A stretch of 21,006 nucleotides of DNA from positions 1 through 21,006 of the forward strand of contig CAAFUL010000022.1 of the NCBI GenBank assembly GCA_900766185.1. The letters run 5' to 3'. The position numbers and the translations under genes were made by a program. Below are positions 1 through 7,361 of this stretch, in pieces (the stretch's first letter is position 1; each line of letters opens with the position of its first letter). Below the pieces are notes generated by a model. It saw nothing but the letters and a program-made list of their open reading frames with translations, was not told the origin of the DNA and searched no databases. The stretch is from an uncultured Johnsonella sp. GTDB lineage: Bacteria > Bacillota > Clostridia > Lachnospirales > Lachnospiraceae.

Positions 1-1
1 A

Positions 2-166
2 GGTAGTATAAGAAAAAACAATAGGGCAGGGACTGCCCGAATTAACGCCTGTGGAGATAGTAGGTTGCGAGGTCAGCGAAGCAGGAAGCCCATAGGCTTT
101 AGACTATGGGTAGTTCACTTTTTCAAAAACTATATCTACAAGTTAATTAAAAACGATAAATATTAA
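2..166 (+). CDS. tnpB: TnpB (IS200/IS605 OrfB-type) C-terminal fragment, cut by window edge
   Basis: The reading frame is open from the window edge and contains AGTARINACGD (codons at 26-58). This matches the conserved end of TnpB, where the last RuvC aspartate follows the NACG zinc-proximal stretch. TnpB is the RNA-guided nuclease of IS200/IS605 elements. The usual TnpB tail of the type KQEAxxL is present in another frame (AKQEAHRL then TAG, 76-102). This suggests a small indel between 58 and 76, after the catalytic Asp, so the INACGD frame now runs through the element end and stops at 164-166. Only about 55 codons are visible, so activity of the protein cannot be judged. The family call rests on one motif plus the adjoining right-end hairpin. 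Confidence 0.72.
   Translation, partial: GSIRKNNRAGTARINACGDSRLRGQRSRKPIGFRLWVVHFFKNYIYKLIKNDKY
82..118 (+). mobile_element. IS200/IS605-type right end; 3' end of the TnpB omega RNA
   Basis: A 7-bp perfect hairpin, CCCATAG (89-95) with CTATGGG (104-110) and an 8-nt loop, sits just after the tnpB tail and is followed by TAGTTCAC (111-118). Subterminal hairpins ending in TTCAC-like sequence are typical of the right ends of IS605-family elements. In those elements the omega RNA scaffold ends at the right end and the bases immediately beyond it act as guide. By that logic the guide would begin at about 119. The left end and the rest of the element are outside the window. Confidence 0.6.
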
Positions 167-197
167 TCAAATGGCGTAGCTTACATAAATTATCAGC

Positions 198-247
198 CTG
201 TTTCAATAGGTATAAGAGCCTTTAATTGAAACAGATGTTGTTTTTTA
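198..247 (+). terminator. Probable rho-independent terminator between tnpB and leuS
   Basis: CTGTTTCAAT (198-207) pairs perfectly with ATTGAAACAG (225-234). A small inner AGG/CCT pairing follows, and a T-rich run lies at 235-247. It would stop read-through from the insertion element into leuS. The rest of 167-355 shows no T-box: no AGGGTGG-type antiterminator sequence is visible. A TATAAT at 272-277 lacks a convincing -35 box. Confidence 0.6.
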
Positions 248-355
248 TGATAAATTTTGCTGATATGGATTTATAATAGTGATATTATTATCAGTAGGTT
301 TAGAGCTTGCATTTTTTATAACAGTTATTATATAAGGAAAGTTTTGGAGGATAGC

Positions 356-2776
356 ATGGCTAGACAATACAACCATAGTGCGGTGGAAAAAAAGTGGAAC
401 AAATATTGGAAAGAGCATCCTGTTAATGTTGATGACGGTAAGAAGGAAAAATATTATTGTTTGGATATGTTTCCTTACCCTTCAGGTTCCGGACTTCATG
501 TAGGACATTGGAGAGGTTATGTTATATCTGATGTTTGGTCAAGATATAAGATGTTAAAGGGACATTATGTAATACATCCTATGGGTTGGGATGCATTCGG
601 TCTGCCGGCAGAAAACTATGCAATAAAGATGGGAGTACATCCTGCCAAGTCAACAGCGGAAAATGTATCAAATATAAAAAAACAGATAGATGAAATCGCT
701 GCAATTTACGACTGGGATATGGAGGTAAATACCACAGATCCTAACTTTTACAAGTGGACACAGTGGATTTTTGTAAAAATGTTTAAAGAGGGGCTTGCTT
801 ATGAAAAGGAGTTTCCTATAAACTGGTGTCCGTCATGTAAGACAGGTCTTGCAAATGAAGAAGTTGTAGACGGTGTATGTGAAAGATGTAAGAGCCCGGT
901 TACCAAGAAAAACCTAAGGCAGTGGATGCTTAAAATCACAGCCTATGCGGACAGGTTGCTTAATGACCTTGATAAGCTTGACTGGCCTGCAAAAGTAAAG
1001 AAGATGCAGGCGGACTGGATAGGTAAGTCTTACGGTGCCGAGGTTAATTTCAAGGTAGAGGGTGGAGAAGACAGTATACTTGTATACACTACAAGACCGG
1101 ATACCTTGCACGGAGCTACATTTATGGTGCTTTCTCCCGAGCATACTCTTGCGGCAAAACTTGCCACTGCGGATAAGAAAGAAGAGGTTGACAAGTATAT
1201 ATTGGAAGCTTCTATGAAGTCCAATGTAAATCGTATGCAGGCAAAGGAAAAGACCGGTGTGTTTACAGGCTCTTATGCTATAAATCCGCTTAATAATAAA
1301 AAGGTTCCGATATGGCTTTCAGACTATGTTCTTGCTGACTACGGTACCGGAGCCATTATGTGTGTTCCTGCACATGATGAAAGAGACTTTGAATTTGCCA
1401 AAAAGTTCGGACTTGAGATAGTGCAGGTTATCTCAAAGGATGGCAAGTCGGATGGCGAGCTTGAAGAAGCTTATACAGAAGCACAGGGCATTATGATCAA
1501 TTCAGGGGAGTGGAACGGACTGGAGTCATCCACACTTAAGCAAAAGGCGGCTGAATATGTGGAAGAAAAAGGTTTTGGTAAAAAGACTGTCAATTATAAG
1601 CTTAGAGACTGGGTATTCTCACGCCAAAGATACTGGGGCGAGCCTATACCTATAGTACATTGTCCAAAGTGCGGCAATGTAGCCGTACCGGAAGAAGAAC
1701 TTCCATTACTTTTGCCGGAAGTTAAGTCATATCAGCCTACAGGTACGGGAGAATCTCCGTTGGCAGCTATAGATGAGTGGGTCAATACTACCTGTCCTTG
1801 CTGTGGAGAGGCAGCAAAAAGAGAGACCAATACCATGCCTCAGTGGGCAGGCTCAAGTTGGTACTTCTTAAGGTATATAGATAATCACAATGATAAGGAA
1901 CTGGTTTCAAAGGAAAAGGCTGATAAGTATTTGCCGGTAGATATGTATATAGGCGGTGTGGAGCATGCTGTACTTCATCTTTTGTATGCAAGATTTTATA
2001 CCAAGTTCCTTCATGACATCGGTGTAGTAGGCTTTGATGAGCCTTTTAAGACCTTATTTAACCAGGGTATGATTACTGGTAAAAACGGTATTAAGATGAG
2101 TAAGTCCATGGGCAATGTAGTTTCTCCCGATGATCTGGTAAGAGACTACGGCTGTGATGCACTCCGTATGTATGAGCTTTTCGTAGGTCCTCCTGAACTT
2201 GATTCCGAGTGGGATGACAGAGGTATAGAGGGTGTAAGCAGGTTCCTAAACAGGTTCTGGAACATGGTAATGGATGCCAAGGACAGTAAGGTAGAGCCGA
2301 GCAAGGAAATGCTTAGATTAAGACATAAACTTGTATCCGATATAGACCACAGACTTAATGATTTCAGCTTAAATACGGTAGTTGCAGGTTTCATGGAGTA
2401 TAATAATAAGTTTATAGAGCTTTCAAGAAAGTCAGGCGGCATAGATGTAGAGACCTTAAAGACCTTTGTAACCTTGCTTGCACCGTTTGCACCTCATATA
2501 AGCGAGGAGCTTTGGCAGGAACTTGGAGGTGAAGGCTCAGTATTTAATACTGCTTGGCCAAGCTATGATGAAGAAGCCATGAAGGAAGAGGTAATGTCCA
2601 TACCGGTACAGGTAAATGGCAAGACCAGAGCGGTACTTGAAGTTGATGTAAATATTGATAAGGATGAGCTTATAAGTATGGCAAAGGCTGAGCTTGAGAG
2701 AATCGGAAAACCGGTTGCAAATATAGTAAAAGAGATATATGTGCCGGGGAAGATAGTTAATATAGTAGGTAAATAA
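356..2776 (+). CDS. leuS: Leucyl-tRNA synthetase
   Basis: Class I aminoacyl-tRNA synthetase that charges tRNA-Leu with leucine in the cytoplasm, 806 aa, a normal length for bacterial LeuRS. The HIGH-type signature HVGH is at residues 48-51 within YPSGSGLHVGHWRGY. A zinc-type CPSC begins at residue 158. The KMSKS loop is exact at residues 580-584. An editing (CP1) insertion with TTRPDTLHGAT and DERDFEF-type motifs lies between them, and the C-terminal anticodon-binding and VQVNGK region is intact. The start was placed at ATG 356 because GGAGG lies at 346-350 and the protein then begins MARQYNHSAVEKKW. An upstream in-frame ATG at 257 would add 33 residues unlike the family. No T-box leader was found. 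Confidence 0.98.
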   Translation: MARQYNHSAVEKKWNKYWKEHPVNVDDGKKEKYYCLDMFPYPSGSGLHVGHWRGYVISDVWSRYKMLKGHYVIHPMGWDAFGLPAENYAIKMGVHPAKSTAENVSNIKKQIDEIAAIYDWDMEVNTTDPNFYKWTQWIFVKMFKEGLAYEKEFPINWCPSCKTGLANEEVVDGVCERCKSPVTKKNLRQWMLKITAYADRLLNDLDKLDWPAKVKKMQADWIGKSYGAEVNFKVEGGEDSILVYTTRPDTLHGATFMVLSPEHTLAAKLATADKKEEVDKYILEASMKSNVNRMQAKEKTGVFTGSYAINPLNNKKVPIWLSDYVLADYGTGAIMCVPAHDERDFEFAKKFGLEIVQVISKDGKSDGELEEAYTEAQGIMINSGEWNGLESSTLKQKAAEYVEEKGFGKKTVNYKLRDWVFSRQRYWGEPIPIVHCPKCGNVAVPEEELPLLLPEVKSYQPTGTGESPLAAIDEWVNTTCPCCGEAAKRETNTMPQWAGSSWYFLRYIDNHNDKELVSKEKADKYLPVDMYIGGVEHAVLHLLYARFYTKFLHDIGVVGFDEPFKTLFNQGMITGKNGIKMSKSMGNVVSPDDLVRDYGCDALRMYELFVGPPELDSEWDDRGIEGVSRFLNRFWNMVMDAKDSKVEPSKEMLRLRHKLVSDIDHRLNDFSLNTVVAGFMEYNNKFIELSRKSGGIDVETLKTFVTLLAPFAPHISEELWQELGGEGSVFNTAWPSYDEEAMKEEVMSIPVQVNGKTRAVLEVDVNIDKDELISMAKAELERIGKPVANIVKEIYVPGKIVNIVGK

Positions 2777-2827
2777 AAGGTGCAATTAAAATAAAAATCA
2801 TAAAATAATAGTTGTTTTATATAAAAT

Positions 2828-2859
2828 GAGCTGTTGTGAGTTTGTTTACACAACAGCTC
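2828..2859 (+). terminator. Hairpin downstream of leuS, probable terminator
   Basis: GAGCTGTTGTG (2828-2838) and CACAACAGCTC (2849-2859) form a perfect 11-bp stem with a 10-nt loop, 51 bases after the leuS stop. No good T-run follows directly, because the next base already begins the outer arm of the adjacent repeat. It may be an RNA-stabilising or attenuating hairpin rather than a strict intrinsic terminator. Confidence 0.5.
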
Positions 2860-3023
2860 CGGTGTATCGTTTCTCAAATAAGTAAACCAAATAACTCACC
2901 TCTTTTCCTGATTGCATATATCAAAACCTTTAGTGTAGCCCTAATACGCTAAAGGTTTTGATATATACACTAAGAAAAATATTCATCGTTTTTGATATAC
3001 TTATTTTGTGAACGATACACCGG
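2859..3023. repeat. Structured dispersed repeat, family B, copy 1
   Basis: Three nested complementary pairs are visible. The outer pair is CCGGTGTATCGTT (2859-2871) with AACGATACACCGG (3011-3023), the middle is AAATAAGTA (2876-2884) with TACTTATTT (2998-3006), and the inner is an 18-bp perfect arm at 2916-2933 with 2949-2966. The central part, CTGATTG through AGTGTAGCC and TAATAC, is clearly related to copy 2 at 5442-5557. There is no ORF inside. The role is unknown; it could be a MITE-like element or a conserved RNA/DNA hairpin. Confidence 0.75.
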
Positions 3024-3052
3024 TATATGATATGGTACTTTTCTTAGCTGCC

Positions 3053-3229
3053 TTAGTTGGATGGTTCCGTTATATCTTCAACAGGCAAAGGAAGTGTATC
3101 AAAATGATTCATTTCAGCTGCTTTATTTGAAGGTTCTTCTTTTGGTAAATTCCGATTTGGTGAAATTCTCTTTTTTAGATAATTGTCTTGTAGTTTAATT
3201 TGAACCATTTCATATTCAGGTGCTTCAAT
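3053..3229 (-). pseudogene. Possible decayed coding remnant (C-terminal tail only), unrecognised
   Basis: On the reverse strand an open stretch of 58 codons reads IEAPEYEMVQIKLQDNYLKK and continues to LPVEDITEPSN before a stop at 3055-3053. The composition is protein-like (charged, few AT-driven residues) and unlike its surroundings. It has no obvious start or ribosome binding site: a stop at 3232-3230 precedes it. It could be the tail of a lost mobile-element gene. I do not recognise the family, and it may be a chance open frame. Confidence 0.3.
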
Positions 3230-3542
3230 TCATATATTTAAAAGTTTATAGGAATTTTATAAATGCTATGTCGACTAAAAACCATAAACATCCATACTCA
3301 TCTCTATTATCCATGTTTAGATTTTGCTGTAGGTAGAAAATAACCTCCTTTATAATATTAAAGAGTATACTAAAGTTTCTACAATTAATGATATCAATAT
3401 AAAATATATTAATGCATTGTAAATATGTATTTCTTTTTAAATAACAGTCCTTCACTTTGTTTATAATAAAAAAATAAGTATATAATTCAAACTTTCCATG
3501 CCCAAATTGAATCATTACATTGAAACTTTGACATTTCAGCTA
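3230..3542. other. AT-rich non-coding stretch, nothing recognised
   Basis: A reverse-strand open frame of 89 codons exists at 3515-3246. Its product is dominated by AT-driven residues (I, F, N, Y, K), has no family resemblance and is not supported as a gene. No convincing RNA gene, repeat or promoter is visible here. It is probably degenerate accessory DNA between the two repeat copies. Confidence 0.4.
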
Positions 3543-3663
3543 ATTAGATGAAGATGAATTCCGGCATTAGCCCTAAGATATAAATGCATAATATACACCT
3601 GAAAGCAAGCTTTCATTTGCTATATTACACAGATATATCTATGCTACCTCAACTGTAACTAAT
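3543..3663 (+). repeat. Dispersed hairpin repeat, family A, copy 1
   Basis: This block of about 121 bases aligns almost without gaps to the reverse complement of 20838-20959, at roughly 85% identity by eye. Both carry GATGAATTCCGG, a TAGCC motif, an AT-rich inverted arm, and the loop motif CCTGAAAGCAAGCTT. Within this copy the arms around AGATATA/TATATCT and TAATATA/TATATTA remain complementary despite substitutions. It is non-coding and lies upstream of the promoter of the rhodanese operon. Confidence 0.85.
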
Positions 3664-3697
3664 AAAATTTACTTCCTAATATAGCCCATTTTTCAAC

Positions 3698-3726
3698 TTG
3701 CATTATCATAAAAGATAAATTATAAT
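3698..3726 (+). promoter_or_regulatory. Sigma-A-type promoter for the first rhodanese operon
   Basis: TTGCAT (3698-3703) and TATAAT (3721-3726) are separated by exactly 17 bases. The predicted start near 3733 leaves a leader of about 127 bases before the gene at 3860. The region is AT-rich, so alternative -10 boxes downstream cannot be excluded. Confidence 0.5.
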
Positions 3727-3859
3727 ACCATATACGAAGTTTTTTGTATTAAATTGTTAAAAAACCATATTATAAATTGCAATATAAAGGAATTTATTCA
3801 ACACAACAAACTTTGCAATAAAAATAACAAAAGGATATATAATATCAGGGAGGAAAGTA

Positions 3860-4963
3860 ATGAAGAAAAAAAGTTTTTCTGTACTTGCAGTAGCTCTTAC
3901 ATTGCTCGCACTTACAGCGTGCAGTGGAGGTAATAATGCTACAGACAAGACACAATCACAGGGCGGTGAAAAAGAAAGTACTACAGCACAGGCGGAAAGT
4001 GTTACAAGTGCGGTAATAGTTGAAGCAGTTCCCAAAAACAAGGTATATGTAGATCCGCAGTGGGTTTACACTCTTGTTGAAGGATTTCAGGAAGAGTCTA
4101 AGGATTATGTGATACTTGAGTGTTCTTGGGGAGAGGAGGCTGATTCTGAAGTTTACTCTAAGGGACATATACCGGGTGCCGTACATATGAACACCGACTC
4201 TATTGAAGAAGAAGTGGACTGGAATATAAGAAAGCCTGATGAAATTGAAAAATTATTAAAAGACTATGGTATAACAAAGGATACTACAGTAGTATGTTAC
4301 TCCGACAAACCTGAGATGTCATCTGATGACAGAGTTGCTTTTATGTTGCTTTGGGCAGGGGTTGAGAATGTTAAGTGTCTTGACGGCGGTCTTGATGCAT
4401 GGAAGAAGGCAGGGCTTGCACTTGAAACACAGAGCAATGCGCCTAAAGCTACCGATAAAGAATTCGGAGCTACAATACCCGTACATCCTGAGTACATAAT
4501 AAGTATAGATGATGTAAAAAAAGAGCTGGCTGAGAACAGTAATTTCAGACTTGTAAGTATCAGAAGCAGGGATGAGTTTTTAGGAAAGACCAGCGGATAC
4601 AGTTATATAGACAGAGCCGGAGAGCCTAAGGGTGCTGTATGGGGGCATGATACAGATGACGGTTCTTATAATAATGAAGACGGAACTACAGTAGGACTTG
4701 ATAAGCTTGAGGAGTATCTGGCTGAGTCAGGAAGCTCTATTAACAATGATTTGGCATTTTATTGCGGAACCGGTTGGAGAGCGGCTATACCTTTCCTTAT
4801 AGCATATGAGAACGGACACATCACAAAGTTATATGACAGCGGTTGGTTTGTATGGCAAAAGGATCCTGCCAATGAAGTACAGGTTGGAGACCCTGCAAGC
4901 GGAGATGTACTTTATACAACAGTCGGAGAGCTTTCAACCGACAAGGCTCCTAAGAAAAAATAA
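3860..4963 (+). CDS. Double-rhodanese (thiosulfate sulfurtransferase-like) lipoprotein
   Basis: The 367-aa protein begins with a lipoprotein signal peptide whose lipobox is LTAC, with Cys21 as the lipid anchor, and then a Ser/Thr/Gly/Gln-rich linker to about residue 60. It is therefore expected outside the cytoplasmic membrane. Two rhodanese domains follow, at about 65-190 and 208-340. The first carries YSKGHIPGAVHMN and VVCYSDKP (Cys146). The second carries FYCGTGWRA (Cys302), the likely sulfur-carrying residue as in SseA-type sulfurtransferases. The sulfur donor and acceptor are unknown. GGAGGAAA precedes ATG 3860. The gene is 12 bases from the next membrane gene, probably in the same operon, and a second double-rhodanese lipoprotein closes the cluster at 11193. 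Confidence 0.88.
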   Translation: MKKKSFSVLAVALTLLALTACSGGNNATDKTQSQGGEKESTTAQAESVTSAVIVEAVPKNKVYVDPQWVYTLVEGFQEESKDYVILECSWGEEADSEVYSKGHIPGAVHMNTDSIEEEVDWNIRKPDEIEKLLKDYGITKDTTVVCYSDKPEMSSDDRVAFMLLWAGVENVKCLDGGLDAWKKAGLALETQSNAPKATDKEFGATIPVHPEYIISIDDVKKELAENSNFRLVSIRSRDEFLGKTSGYSYIDRAGEPKGAVWGHDTDDGSYNNEDGTTVGLDKLEEYLAESGSSINNDLAFYCGTGWRAAIPFLIAYENGHITKLYDSGWFVWQKDPANEVQVGDPASGDVLYTTVGELSTDKAPKKK

Positions 4964-4974
4964 TAGAGATTACT

Positions 4975-5415
4975 ATGTTAAAGAGAATGATTGTACTGCT
5001 GCTACTGATATTGGAATTTATATTGGTGGCAGCAGCCAATATAATAAATTATTTTACACATAAGAGAATAGGTATGGCAAGGCATATGGTATATATGAAT
5101 CAAAAATGGCTTGCAATCAGTAATTTTGAAGTCTATAAAATGCTAAGTTTTATTTTGGTGTTTGTATTTACTGCAATACTTATATACAGTTTTGTGAGAA
5201 TAAGAAAAAATACTAAATTTATCACCAAGATAAACCTTGGGGTTTTAGTTGTATTTTTTGTATATTTTATATACTTTTCTACTGTTAATTCCATAAAAGG
5301 AATGAGGGCTTTTTACCTTATGTACTATATCTATTTTGCGGCACTTTTGCTTATGCTTATCAATGCCTTTATAAATATAGTAAATGATAGGACAAAACCA
5401 AAAAGCAGTAAATAA
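4975..5415 (+). CDS. Small four-helix membrane protein, unrecognised
   Basis: This 146-aa protein has four predicted membrane segments at about residues 4-24, 55-74, 84-101 and 113-133, with basic loops (KHKRIGMARH, RIRKNTKF) and a basic C-terminal tail. I do not recognise a named family or any catalytic motif. It starts 12 bases after the stop of the rhodanese lipoprotein with only a weak ribosome binding site, which suggests translational coupling and a linked job, for example as a membrane partner of the lipoprotein. The next gene is separated by a structured repeat, so this is probably the last gene of the transcript. Confidence 0.7.
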   Translation: MLKRMIVLLLLILEFILVAAANIINYFTHKRIGMARHMVYMNQKWLAISNFEVYKMLSFILVFVFTAILIYSFVRIRKNTKFITKINLGVLVVFFVYFIYFSTVNSIKGMRAFYLMYYIYFAALLLMLINAFINIVNDRTKPKSSK

Positions 5416-5441
5416 AAATATAACCTATGCGTTGTTTTTTT

Positions 5442-5557
5442 AAAACTTACCCAAACAGCTTATCTGTTTTTCTGATTGAATATATTAAAAATCCTAAGTG
5501 TAGCCTGATACACCTATGTTTTTTTGATATGCACATTCAGAGTTTGTGGTAAGTTTT
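5442..5557. repeat. Structured dispersed repeat, family B, copy 2
   Basis: The outer arms AAAACTTACC (5442-5451) and GGTAAGTTTT (5548-5557) are perfectly complementary. They continue inward with CAAAC (5452-5456) and GTTTG (5542-5546). The core holds CTGATTG, an ATATATTAAAAA arm, AAGTGTAGCCTGATACAC, and TTTTTTGATAT, and matches the core of copy 1 at about 2905-2972. The outer arms are unrelated in sequence to those of copy 1 although both are self-complementary. It lies between two operons and contains no ORF. Confidence 0.75.
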
Positions 5558-5634
5558 TTGCAAATAGGGGTATAAGAGTGGAAGATTTGTTTAGCTTTTT
5601 AAATCAAAAACTTACGATATAAGATAGGGAGATT

Positions 5635-6354
5635 TTGAAAAAGGATAGGAGTAAATTTTTGAAAAAAGAGTATAAGATATGTATATTTGCAATGTTGGTA
5701 GTTCTAATATTGGTACTTAACCATGTCTTCGGATGGTCTAAGTACTTGTTGGCTCAGGAAAACATGGATCTGCTTAAAAATATGGTAAATGAGAATATTT
5801 TATTAGCCTCTCTTATTTACATAGCATTGACAGTAGTTGCTTCTGTACTGCTTGCAGTTCCAGGTGTTACCTTTGCAATAATTGCGGGGGTATTGTTTGG
5901 ACCTTGGCTGGGTACTTTGCTCTGTTGTCTTGCAGCGACCTTAGGAGCGGTATTTTCGTTTCTTGTAGGCAGGTTTTTCTTAAAAGACAGTATAAAACCT
6001 ATGGCAGTAAAAAATAAGTACTTAAAAAAGTGGCTTTTTTCCGAAAATGAATATAATGATATGTTTGTACTTATGATAACAAGGCTTATACCGGTATTTC
6101 CCTATAATCTGCAAAATTTTGCTTATGGAACTACGGATATGAGGCTTGGCAAATACACTTTAGGCACATTTATTTTTATAATTCCGGGAACAGCCATGTA
6201 TACTGTAGGTGCTGCGGGTTTTGCGGACAAGAACAACAGAATTATGTATATAGCTACGGCACTGCTTATAGCAATCATTGTAAGTATCATAGGTTATTTT
6301 TTAAAGAAAAGGTATATAAAGGCAGGAGAAAACATTGAGCAACGATCAGAATAA
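5635..6354 (+). CDS. TVP38/TMEM64 (VTT/DedA-like) membrane protein
   Basis: This 239-aa integral membrane protein has a VTT (SNARE-associated Golgi protein, PF09335-type) domain at about residues 70-200. Signatures include VPGVTFAIIAGVLFGP (75-90), the glycine-rich GTLLCCLAATLGAVFSFLVGR (residues 93-113), and RLIPVFPYNLQNFAYG (150-165), with hydrophobic segments near both ends. The family is linked to lipid or small-molecule transport, but individual substrates are mostly unknown. The start is TTG 5635, with an AGGGA-type ribosome binding site just upstream. An internal start at Met20 is a less likely alternative. It overlaps the next gene by 20 bases, so the two are translationally coupled. 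A paralogue lies at 7362. Confidence 0.87.
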   Translation: MKKDRSKFLKKEYKICIFAMLVVLILVLNHVFGWSKYLLAQENMDLLKNMVNENILLASLIYIALTVVASVLLAVPGVTFAIIAGVLFGPWLGTLLCCLAATLGAVFSFLVGRFFLKDSIKPMAVKNKYLKKWLFSENEYNDMFVLMITRLIPVFPYNLQNFAYGTTDMRLGKYTLGTFIFIIPGTAMYTVGAAGFADKNNRIMYIATALLIAIIVSIIGYFLKKRYIKAGENIEQRSE

Positions 6355-7345
6355 TAGGGTAACAAGACATTGTGATCCGAGTGTTTGTATACATTGTGAT
6401 AAATGTAAGAAAAGTTGTATATTCTTAGATAAATACAAAATAGATATAAGCAATACTGACAGGTTAAGAGAGCTTGCTTATCATTGTTTTTTATGCGGCA
6501 GATGCACGGAAGTCTGCCCCAAAGGCATAGACGGAAGGGAAATAATCCTTAGGATGAGGCAGGAAGAAGTAGCGGCTAATAACGATAAACTCGCTCAAAA
6601 AGGTTACGGATTCTTGCTCTTTGAAAAAAAGGACTATATCTATAAAAATTACAGAAAGGGAAATAAGAAAAGTGTGCTTTTTCCGGGCTGTAATTATCCT
6701 TCCTTTTATCCTAAAACAACTAAGTATTTATCAAAAATGCTTAAGGAAGTTGCGGATATGGGAACCGTATATGATTGCTGCGGAAAGCCTATATCTGAAC
6801 TTGGACTTAAAAAAGAAGAAGAGAGAACATTAAACGGAATTTATAAAAGGATGAAGGAGCAGGGAGTGGAAGAAATAGTTACCATGTGCCCTAACTGCTT
6901 TCATTACCTGAAACCTAAATTTAGAGACTATAACTTTGATTTGGAAGTGAAAAGCGTATATGAGAAGTTTACGGAGCTTGGAATAGGGCAAAAAATAAAG
7001 GGGGATTTTTCGGTTTTTCTGCCCTGTCCGGACAGAGAACCGAGGGAAATGTATAAGCATATAGAAAATTTTATAGAGGGAGATATGTTTCCTGTAAATG
7101 AGGTGCAGTGCTGCGGTCTCGGAGGCTGTGCGATAGTAAAAGAGCCTCAGCTTGCTCAGGATATGTGCGATATGATGAAGTTGCGAACAGAGCAGGTGTA
7201 TACTTACTGTGCTACCTGTGCCGGCAATCTTGAAAGAAGAGGTACCAAGCCTATAAAACATATATTAAATGAGATTATAGGAAGTGATGAGAGGGCAGCG
7301 ATAAAGAACTCTATGCTTAACAGGGTAAAAACAAAATTCATATAA
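6335..7345 (+). CDS. Iron-sulfur protein with 2x[4Fe-4S] ferredoxin and two CCG domains (HdrD/GlpC-like)
   Basis: This is a 336-aa cytoplasmic redox protein. Residues 13-61 hold two ferredoxin-type clusters: C18xxC21xxC24xxxC28 and C51xxC54xxC57xxxCP62. Two cysteine-rich CCG domains follow. The first has FPGC119, DCCG (147-150) and CPNC (185-188). The second has PCPD (230-233), QCCGLGG (258-264) and YCATC (291-295). This architecture is that of heterodisulfide-reductase subunit D, GlpC and LutA relatives, which carry electrons or reduce disulfide-like substrates. The start is TTG 6335, with AGGAGA 5-6 bases upstream, inside the end of the previous gene. Being flanked by two TVP38 genes suggests a membrane-linked reduction step; this is inference. 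Confidence 0.85.
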   Translation: MSNDQNNRVTRHCDPSVCIHCDKCKKSCIFLDKYKIDISNTDRLRELAYHCFLCGRCTEVCPKGIDGREIILRMRQEEVAANNDKLAQKGYGFLLFEKKDYIYKNYRKGNKKSVLFPGCNYPSFYPKTTKYLSKMLKEVADMGTVYDCCGKPISELGLKKEEERTLNGIYKRMKEQGVEEIVTMCPNCFHYLKPKFRDYNFDLEVKSVYEKFTELGIGQKIKGDFSVFLPCPDREPREMYKHIENFIEGDMFPVNEVQCCGLGGCAIVKEPQLAQDMCDMMKLRTEQVYTYCATCAGNLERRGTKPIKHILNEIIGSDERAAIKNSMLNRVKTKFI

Positions 7346-7361
7346 AATCAAGGGGGAAGTG

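Noticed and set aside
257..355. N-terminal extension of leuS from an upstream ATG
   Set aside because: The added 33 residues (MLIWIYNSDI and on) are AT-driven and unlike LeuRS. A clear GGAGG precedes ATG 356, where the conserved N-terminus begins.
167..355. T-box riboswitch for leuS
   Set aside because: No T-box core sequence or specifier stem is visible. The only structure is a terminator-like hairpin belonging to the upstream element.
3246..3515. Reverse-strand ORF of 89 aa
   Set aside because: Its composition follows AT-rich DNA, there is no ribosome binding site or family resemblance, and it runs between repeats.
4806..5063. 85-aa forward ORF overlapping the rhodanese gene and the membrane gene
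   Set aside because: It is out of frame within two better-supported genes and lacks its own ribosome binding site.
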